A stretch of 34,448 bases of DNA from Hallerella sp963597395 (GTDB taxonomy: Bacteria > Fibrobacterota > Fibrobacteria > Fibrobacterales > Fibrobacteraceae), in NCBI GenBank assembly GCA_963597395.1, contig CAVBPX010000026.1:1-34448 (forward strand), written 5' to 3'. How positions within the stretch are numbered: the first letter of the stretch is position 1; each line of letters begins with the position of its first letter. A model generated the notes under the pieces. That model saw nothing but the letters and a program-made list of their open reading frames with translations, made no database searches and had not been told where the DNA came from. A program made the translations under genes and the position numbers. Below are positions 28,752 through 34,448 of the stretch, piece by piece.

Positions 28752-31700
28752 ATGAAATTGTTGAAAACGCTCCTGAAAATCGCTTTTGCCCTGTGCATTG
28801 TCGGGCTTCTTTGCCTGATTCCCCTCTATATTATTGTGTTCCGGGTCCTTCCGACAAGGGATCCGGACGGGGTTTTCAACCGGGAATACATTCTTTCCGA
28901 GCTTTCGGGCGAGTCCCGCGTTTATTATCGGGACGGGGAACGGCTCCTCGGGTCCTTCTTTGACGTGAACCACCGGATTTACGTCCCCTATGGCGAAATT
29001 CCCGAAAATATCGTAAACGCTCTCGTCGCCGCGGAAGATGCCAACTATTTTCACCACAACGGTTTTGATATCGGGGGATTTTCCCGTGCCATGCTCCACA
29101 ATATTCGGGCGGGCCGCTTGCGCCAGGGAGGTTCGACGCTCACCCAGCAGACGGTCAAGAACATTTATGGCCGGGAGGAGCGGAGCATCAAGGCCAAGTG
29201 GAAGGAGCTTATCGATGCGCTCCGGATGGAAAAACACTTTACCAAGGAAGAAATTCTCGAATTTTACCTGAACCAGTTCCACGTCTCGGGAACGGGTAAG
29301 GGCGTCGCCATCGCCGCCCAGTATTTTTTCAACAAGGATCTCAAGGAACTGACGCTTGCCGAGTGCGCCTTTATCGCCGGGTCCGTCAAGGGGCCTTTCA
29401 ACTACGATCCGTTTATTCAAAAAAATAAGGAAAGGCGCGACCGGGCTCTCGAACGCGGGCGCGAACGGTTAAAATACGTCCTCGGGCGGATGGTCGAGGA
29501 AAAGTACATTTCGCAGGAAGAAATGGATGTGGCGCTTTCTGCGCCTTTGGAATTCAATCACGGAAATTTCCGGTTTTCGCTATCGTCCCAGCTTTCCCGC
29601 ATAGAGGAAAAGTTCGATTCGGACTTTTACCGCGACCTGTTCGAAAAAAACGGCATTTCCGATTGGCGAAAGGCGCAGCTTTCCATTGTGACGACCGTCG
29701 ATGCGGACTACCAGTCGGCGGCAAAACGGGCCGTTCAGAACAACATTTCGAATTTGCAGGTCAAGCTCGGCGGATTTGTGCTTCCCAAGTCCGATCTTCC
29801 TAACCGGGCCGCCTTCGCCCGTGTGGGCGATTACCTCTACGGCGCGGTCGATTCCGTCCGGTCGGACGCAAACGGCGCCCTTTCCGACATCTATCTTTCG
29901 TTCGGTCAGCTGCGCGGTCATGTCGGAAGTTCCGAGTTGAAGGCTTTGGCCCTTCAGATGAACGCGGACGTCAAAAAGGTGCTCGCTCCGCGGCTTTCGA
30001 AAGGTTCCGTTTTGCTGGTGAGCGTCAAGAATTCCGTACCGGTGGATGGAGCGGTTCCGTGCGCGGTCGAAACGGAGCCCGTTCTGCAGGGCGCTCTCGT
30101 CGCCGTTCAAAACGGTGAAGTCGTGGCGAGCCAGGCGGGCTTCCACAATTCGGGCTACGACCGTTCGTTCAAGGCCAAGCGCCAGCTGGGTTCCAGCTGG
30201 AAGCCTCTTCTTTTTGGCGCTGCCCTCAATTACCACTGGCATTATCTCGACGAACTCGAAAACGATTTTAACCTTTTCCAGTTCGAAAACGAATTTTATT
30301 TTCCTCGCCCCGACCATAAGAACAAGGGCGAAACGGTCAGTATGCTTTGGGCGGCGGTCCGCTCCGAAAACATCGCTTCGATCTGGCTTCTCGACCATCT
30401 GCTCGATAAGATCTCCGACGCGGAATTCGAGGAAGTCGCCCGGGAAGGCGACTACCTGAAACGGGAAGAAGAATCGCTTGACGATTACCGCAAGCGTATC
30501 CGCGACAGCTTCGGCCTTTACCTGAACGAAACAGCCAAGAGCGAAATCGAGTTCGAACGGGCAAAGTCCAGGCTCTACGAGACGCTCCTTTACGAGAACA
30601 GGCCCGAAGCGGCCCGCGCCGTCCGAAACATGTTCTACGGCCGAAACGTGGAAAACGGAAAGAAGCGCTACCGCAAACTGGAAAAGTCCTACTTTGCGGA
30701 ATTTGACCACAACTTTTTGCGTTATCTGGCAATGCTCAAGGAACGCGACCTAAAGGCTTTTTCGCCCGATTCGGAAGGCTTCTCCGCCCCGTCGGAAGAG
30801 GAAGAAGTTTATCCCGGTCTCAAACTTTCGGACATCCGCCGTCTGAACGGAATGATGGAAATTCCGCCCGAGGACGCGGATTATTCTTCCGCTCAAAAGT
30901 TGCGTTTTTGGCCGGACTTCAGACGGTCCGTTGGGATGGCCGCCTTTGCGAGGTTTGTCGGAAAAATCGGCATTCACGGAAAAATGCGCGAGGTCCTCAG
31001 CATGCCTCTCGGCGTAAACGAAATTCCGCTTGCCGAAATGACGGTTGCCTATCAGACGCTTCTCACGGGAAAAATCTACAAGTGCGAAGACGGCGACTGG
31101 AACGAGCCGTGTCTCATCCGCGAAATTCGCGACCGCGACGGAAAGCTGCTTTTCTCGAATACGGTCGAGACGCAAAAAATTCTTTCCGATACGCTGACGG
31201 AACAGATGGCCGTGATGCTGCATTCCGTTTTCCGGTATGGAACGGCCTACAGCCAGTTCAAAAATCTGACGATGGAATCTCCATCGGGAGACGTCACGCT
31301 TCTCTTCCCGGCGTTTGGAAAGACCGGGACGACGAACGACTACCGAAACGTCGCATTCCTTGGCGGGCTTCCGACGTTTGTTTCGGAAAAGAACGGCCTT
31401 GCCGCGGACTCGGCAGTAGCCATCGGCAGCTATGTGGGCTTTGACGACAACCGACCGCTCAAATTCGGACGGACGCGCATCGCGGGTTCTTCGGGCGGGC
31501 TTCCGCAATGGGCGAACTTCGCAAGGGACGTCATCAAGGCCCGGGGCGAAAACCAACACGTGGATTTTCTGGACATTTCGCTTCTCGACAAGGGAGAGGT
31601 TCCGCTCAGGCTCGAAACGGAACGCGGCGAAATAGCCGTGCAGCCGCTCACCGGCCTTCCGACGTATTCCGCAGAAGCAAAGGGGAAGAACGTTCCGCTG

Positions 31701-31925
31701 CTCGATGTTCCGGGATATACGCCGCCGACCCAGGTGGAAAACGCCGCGGCGAGCGCCGCGCAGACGGGAATCGTCACGTCTCTTTCCCTTCCGACATTTG
31801 CACCGGATACTTCTTCTGTTGCCGTCCCTGCGCCGACAGCCGATGCCGAGGACGACTTTGAACTTCCCGAGGATTTCCTCGGCGAAAAGGCTTTTGTTCC
31901 CATTGAACCGGGAGAAGGATTTTGA
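28752..31925 (+). CDS. Class A penicillin-binding protein with a large insertion
   Basis: 1,057 residues; a bifunctional peptidoglycan synthase. After a membrane anchor (LLKTLLKIAFALCIVGLLCLIPLYIIV) comes a GT51 glycosyltransferase domain with VAAEDANYFHHNGFD (catalytic Glu95) and GGSTLTQQTVKNIYG. The transpeptidase motifs are complete: SSWK (Ser481-Lys484), SEN (538-540) and KTG (857-859). SxN and KTG are 319 residues apart; in E. coli PBP1b the gap is near 125. The extra region (about 550-730) is charged, helical and without cysteines. The C-terminus is Pro/Ala-rich and acidic (TADAEDDFELPEDF...). The ATG at 28752 is preferred to a TTG at 28695. Its nearest relatives look like PBP1A/1C, but the subtype is uncertain. 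The downstream lipoprotein gene overlaps by 4 bp. Confidence 0.92.
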   Translation: MKLLKTLLKIAFALCIVGLLCLIPLYIIVFRVLPTRDPDGVFNREYILSELSGESRVYYRDGERLLGSFFDVNHRIYVPYGEIPENIVNALVAAEDANYFHHNGFDIGGFSRAMLHNIRAGRLRQGGSTLTQQTVKNIYGREERSIKAKWKELIDALRMEKHFTKEEILEFYLNQFHVSGTGKGVAIAAQYFFNKDLKELTLAECAFIAGSVKGPFNYDPFIQKNKERRDRALERGRERLKYVLGRMVEEKYISQEEMDVALSAPLEFNHGNFRFSLSSQLSRIEEKFDSDFYRDLFEKNGISDWRKAQLSIVTTVDADYQSAAKRAVQNNISNLQVKLGGFVLPKSDLPNRAAFARVGDYLYGAVDSVRSDANGALSDIYLSFGQLRGHVGSSELKALALQMNADVKKVLAPRLSKGSVLLVSVKNSVPVDGAVPCAVETEPVLQGALVAVQNGEVVASQAGFHNSGYDRSFKAKRQLGSSWKPLLFGAALNYHWHYLDELENDFNLFQFENEFYFPRPDHKNKGETVSMLWAAVRSENIASIWLLDHLLDKISDAEFEEVAREGDYLKREEESLDDYRKRIRDSFGLYLNETAKSEIEFERAKSRLYETLLYENRPEAARAVRNMFYGRNVENGKKRYRKLEKSYFAEFDHNFLRYLAMLKERDLKAFSPDSEGFSAPSEEEEVYPGLKLSDIRRLNGMMEIPPEDADYSSAQKLRFWPDFRRSVGMAAFARFVGKIGIHGKMREVLSMPLGVNEIPLAEMTVAYQTLLTGKIYKCEDGDWNEPCLIREIRDRDGKLLFSNTVETQKILSDTLTEQMAVMLHSVFRYGTAYSQFKNLTMESPSGDVTLLFPAFGKTGTTNDYRNVAFLGGLPTFVSEKNGLAADSAVAIGSYVGFDDNRPLKFGRTRIAGSSGGLPQWANFARDVIKARGENQHVDFLDISLLDKGEVPLRLETERGEIAVQPLTGLPTYSAEAKGKNVPLLDVPGYTPPTQVENAAASAAQTGIVTSLSLPTFAPDTSSVAVPAPTADAEDDFELPEDFLGEKAFVPIEPGEGF

Positions 31926-33124
31926 CCGTCTTGAAAAAAATGCATCCGATTTTTCTGTGCGCGGGAATCGTCTGGATTCTTTCCGCATGCGCGGGAACCG
32001 CACCGCAGACATTGAACCTCCCCGAAAGCGTTTCGGAAAAGTCCAGCGAAAACGTGCCCGAAAAGGAACCGCTCGCACCTTCAAAAGAACCTTCCGCCGA
32101 GCCTCTTCCCGATACGGTCGTGCGGCAAACGGAAACGCAAAACCTTTCGACCGAAAAATCTTCGGACTCCGATGTGGACACCCTTCAAGCTTCCGAACCC
32201 GAAGTCATGCAAAAGTCCGAACCGGAAGACGTTTATCTGGAAATTTCGCGCCTTGCCCGGAACGCCCTTTCCCGGGCCGATTCATTTTACGCAAGCGGAA
32301 ATCTGGACTCGGCTGCCGCCATCGTGGAGCGTTTTACCGTGCTAAATCCCCTGTGGGAAGAATGGAAAGCCCGGGCGGATGCGCTCGCCGAAAAAATCCG
32401 GCAGGGACATTCCCGCGCCGATGAAAATCTCAAGGGACTTTTGATTGGGCTTGTCAACGCAAACGCGCGTCGGGCGGACTACGCGGAAGTTCGCTCTCTG
32501 GCGGATTCCATCTTGAAGTTTTTGCCGGGAGATTCGGTCAAGGCCTTGACGGATTCCGTTGTCCGGGTCTCGTTTGGACGGACGTTTCAAAAAGTTCAAA
32601 AGGTGCGGAATTCCGCGCTTTCCCTTGCCGCCGAAAAGGCCCGGTTTGACGAAGCCGAGAAAATTCTCACCGACCTGATGATGCGATACGCCGATTTTAA
32701 CGATACGCTCGAACTCTCTGCCGCATTGATAAAGGTTTCTTCGCTTCGAAGCGAGGCCGATGCTATCGCGAGCGATTACTGGAAAAAGCACGACCCGAAA
32801 GCGGCCCTGGACGAAGGCCGAAAGCTCGCCGCCAAATCCGAATGGAAAAAGGCAAGGGAAATTTTCCAAAAGCTCAAGGCGAGCGACCTCCGCGGCGAGG
32901 CCATCCGGGAACTCTCTACCCTCGGCACGAACTTCTGTGTCGAAAAGCGAAAAAATGCCGCCCGGCTTTTTTCAAATTCCAAGGGCAAAAAATCCGCGGG
33001 CAGGGAACTTTTGCAAAGGGCCGTTTCGGAACTGGATTCCTGCCTGGAATTTTTCCCCGAATATGCCGACCGCGCAACGGTTCTTTCCAATAAGGACTTC
33101 CTTTTGCGGGAATCTCTCAAATGA
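31922..33124 (+). CDS. TPR-like helical lipoprotein of unknown function
   Basis: About 400 residues. A lipoprotein signal peptide (LKKMHPIFLCAGIVWILSAC, lipobox LSAC) is followed by a Glu/Ser/Pro-rich spacer of about 80 residues and then a helical region that looks like irregular TPR repeats (SRADSFYASGNLDSAAAIVERFTVLNPLWEEW; AALDEGRKLAAKSEWKKAREIFQKLK). The start is TTG: 31922 overlaps the PBP stop (TTGA), while TTG 31931 or ATG 31940 are possible. GGAGAAGGA lies just upstream (31911-31919). Its position directly after the PBP gene suggests a partner of that synthase, in the manner of the E. coli LpoA lipoprotein, which is also an N-terminal TPR-type protein. That analogy is inference; I see no LpoA-specific motif. 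Confidence 0.8.
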   Translation: MTVLKKMHPIFLCAGIVWILSACAGTAPQTLNLPESVSEKSSENVPEKEPLAPSKEPSAEPLPDTVVRQTETQNLSTEKSSDSDVDTLQASEPEVMQKSEPEDVYLEISRLARNALSRADSFYASGNLDSAAAIVERFTVLNPLWEEWKARADALAEKIRQGHSRADENLKGLLIGLVNANARRADYAEVRSLADSILKFLPGDSVKALTDSVVRVSFGRTFQKVQKVRNSALSLAAEKARFDEAEKILTDLMMRYADFNDTLELSAALIKVSSLRSEADAIASDYWKKHDPKAALDEGRKLAAKSEWKKAREIFQKLKASDLRGEAIRELSTLGTNFCVEKRKNAARLFSNSKGKKSAGRELLQRAVSELDSCLEFFPEYADRATVLSNKDFLLRESLK

Positions 33125-33897
33125 TCTTTGGACATGAGTGGTATCTTTACCTCGCATTCTTTGGCATCGGAGCCTTTACCAGCGCCATCAACAGCATCGC
33201 GGGCGGCGGAAGCTCCGTCAGCATTCCCCTGATGATTTTTTGCGGCCTCCCGCCGATGGTCGCCAACGGGACAAACCGCATCGGGCTTCTGTTCGGAAAC
33301 TTTGCGTCCGCCTACAATCTGTTCAGGCGAAACCTTTTGAACGTGGGGCTTTTTTACAGGCTCATCGTCCCGACCGTTATCGGGAGCGTCGCCGGAATCT
33401 TTTTTCTCGCGAAAATCTCGGACCGCCTTTTTCAGGCGATCCTTTCGCTCGCCATCTTTTTCGTCGTCATCGCAAGCAATCTCAAACCGAACTTTCTCGG
33501 AAAGCCTCCGTCAGAAGTTCCCCAAAAACTATCTCCCGCCGCGTTCCTCGGGTTTTTGTGCGTCGCCATCTATGGGAGCATCGTGCAGATCGGTGTCGGT
33601 TTCGTACAAATTCTCGCGCTTTCGCGCTATACGGGCCTGGACCTTTTGCATGTGAACGCTCTCAAAAATGCGCTCACCTGTTCCTTTCTTTTGGTGAGCA
33701 CCATCGGACTTGTCTGCATGGGAAAGGTGGAATGGGGCCTTGCCGTAAGCACTTCGCTCGGAGCCCTTTGCGGCGGCCTTTACGGAAGCCATCTGCAGTG
33801 CAAAAAGGGAAACGTCTTTATTCGCCGCGTGATTTCTGTGGCGAGCCTTTGCCTTGCGATTTTCCTCATCAAGGATCTTTTTTTAGGGAACCTCTAA
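33121..33897 (+). CDS. TauE/SafE-family (TSUP) membrane permease
   Basis: 258 residues with about eight hydrophobic helices. The N-terminal signature GAFTSAINSIAGGGSSVSIPLMIFCGLPPMVANGTNRIGLLFGN is the conserved TSUP motif (glycine-rich turn followed by P..AN.TN), and the second half repeats it around GFVQILALSRYTGLDLLHVNALKNALT. Members export sulfite, sulfonates or related anions; the substrate cannot be predicted. The ATG overlaps the preceding stop by 4 bp (ATGA). It is the last gene of the rightward unit. I see only a weak AT-rich hairpin around its stop codon as a possible terminator. Confidence 0.9.
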   Translation: MIFGHEWYLYLAFFGIGAFTSAINSIAGGGSSVSIPLMIFCGLPPMVANGTNRIGLLFGNFASAYNLFRRNLLNVGLFYRLIVPTVIGSVAGIFFLAKISDRLFQAILSLAIFFVVIASNLKPNFLGKPPSEVPQKLSPAAFLGFLCVAIYGSIVQIGVGFVQILALSRYTGLDLLHVNALKNALTCSFLLVSTIGLVCMGKVEWGLAVSTSLGALCGGLYGSHLQCKKGNVFIRRVISVASLCLAIFLIKDLFLGNL

Positions 33898-34448
33898 AAA
33901 TTGCTTTGGAGAAAAAAATTTGAGTGAGCGCAAGTTTAGAGGGAGCCTCAAGTCCGTTTGCGCTTTAAAATCGTCGGGAAGGCTTTATTTTCGGGATTTG
34001 TGAACGATTTCGGCGTATAGGTCAAATTGCAGGATAAAATTGCCGGCAGCCCTTTATGGATGGGACTTATATGAAAAAAAGGTACCTGAAATCGCGGCTT
34101 AAGTGTCAAAAAGAGACCCGATTTTGCGTTCAGGCACGGTCCTGCTTGGGCTGCGGGCGATCGGAAAGTTTGTTTTTGGACCTTCCGTTGCCGCCGGGGC
34201 GTTCTCTATGCATCTTTACGGAGGTGAAAAAGGGCGAAATTGAGAAGGTCGCTTGCGGTTTGGATGAAAAACGGGAAAAATTCTCGTGAGCACTGGAATA
34301 AAAATGTTTGCAGAATGTTTATAAATGGAAATTAAAGGGTAAACACGTCGTTTTTAGCTTGAAAACAGCCATTGCAAGTGAAAAACAAGCGATAAAAAGA
34401 AGAAAAATCGTCGAGGACCCCTTGACGGGATTTCAGGAATTTCTATAA
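33898..34448. other. Intergenic region without a convincing gene
   Basis: About 550 bp with lower G+C than the genes. A nested hairpin lies at 33927-33964: AGCGCAA pairs with TTGCGCT, with an inner GAGG-GAG-CCTC stem, followed by TTAAAA; it may be a weak terminator or RNA structure. An open frame at 34056-34289 (77 codons) has unlike codon use, no ribosome-binding site and no family likeness. I recognise no tRNA, rRNA, RNase P, SRP or tmRNA sequence. The region ends in the promoter at 34422-34448. Confidence 0.5.
34422..34448 (+). promoter_or_regulatory. Near-consensus sigma-70-like promoter at the window edge
   Basis: TTGACG (34422-34427) is followed after 16 bp by TATAA at the very last bases (34444-34448), the start of a probable TATAAT cut by the window. 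The upstream 100 bp are A-rich (for example AAAAACAAGCGATAAAAAG), like an UP element. The target lies outside the window; such a strong promoter often serves rRNA, tRNA or ribosomal-protein genes. Confidence 0.6.

Noticed and set aside
30750..32084. Minus-strand open frame of 444 codons
   Set aside because: Antisense to the transpeptidase domain of the PBP gene; extremely Arg-rich and without motifs.
34056..34289. 77-codon plus-strand open frame in the last intergenic region
   Set aside because: No ribosome-binding site, codon use unlike the neighbours and no family likeness. Its cysteines (CLGCG) hint at a metal site but are too few to support a call.
1..34448. CRISPR array, transposase, integrase, toxin-antitoxin or phage genes
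   Set aside because: I looked for direct repeats with spacers, recombinase motifs and small paired genes on both strands and saw none.

Overview
The window reads as chromosomal core sequence of a Gram-negative bacterium, most likely a member of the Fibrobacteres (Fibrobacteraceae). The evidence is: several lipoproteins, one with a serine-rich linker directly after the lipid-accepting cysteine; the futalosine menaquinone gene mqnA; paired M16 peptidases; a solitary MCE protein; moderately high G+C; and promoters resembling those of the Bacteroidota/Fibrobacteres superphylum. This placement is inferred from gene content, not from a marker-gene comparison. I see no CRISPR array, transposase, prophage, integrase or plasmid module.

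Layout. Positions 1-242 hold two back-to-back palindromic intergenic repeats and the terminator of the HU gene. From 243 to 3803, reading leftward, lie HU (own promoter), an AI-2E-type permease, two tandem paralogous membrane-anchored proteins and a zinc-ribbon protein. From 3833 to 17284 all genes read rightward: a CnoX-like thioredoxin/TPR protein, an active/inactive M16 peptidase pair, a secreted unknown, TrmH, an MCE protein, HPr and enzyme I of the phosphotransferase system, a Slt-type lytic transglycosylase, an EamA permease, PrmA and HemE. From 17295 to 21168, leftward, lie rnr, an RgpF-like glycosyltransferase and a Ser-rich lipoprotein. Next come eda (+) and mqnA (-), whose 3' ends overlap, then a 94-aa protein (+). 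From 23092 to 27019 a tightly overlapping leftward operon runs clpP, ftsY, a small lipoprotein, a thioredoxin-like protein and a glycosyltransferase fused to an outer-membrane-barrel-like tail. MnmE (+) faces tRNA-Ser(GCU) (-). From 28752 a rightward operon encodes a large class A penicillin-binding protein, a TPR-like lipoprotein and a TauE/SafE permease. The last 550 bases hold no convincing gene but end in a near-consensus promoter cut by the window edge.

How the genes fit together. Much of the window concerns the cell envelope (PBP, lytic transglycosylase, glycosyltransferases, MCE protein, lipoproteins) or protein and RNA quality control (ClpP, FtsY, CnoX-like, RNase R, TrmH, PrmA, MnmE). 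Genes are packed with 1-20 bp overlaps, which suggests translational coupling.

Most unusual points: (1) a GT2 glycosyltransferase continuous in frame with an internal signal-peptide-like segment and a small beta-barrel-like domain; (2) a recurring TAnnTT box 6-9 nt upstream of seven starts that mostly lack Shine-Dalgarno sequences, including two divergent pairs with touching or overlapping boxes, which suggests leaderless transcription; (3) a penicillin-binding protein with about 190 extra residues between its SxN and KTG motifs; (4) a tandem pair of membrane-anchored sandwich-like proteins of unknown function. I found no clear new defence or mobile system.
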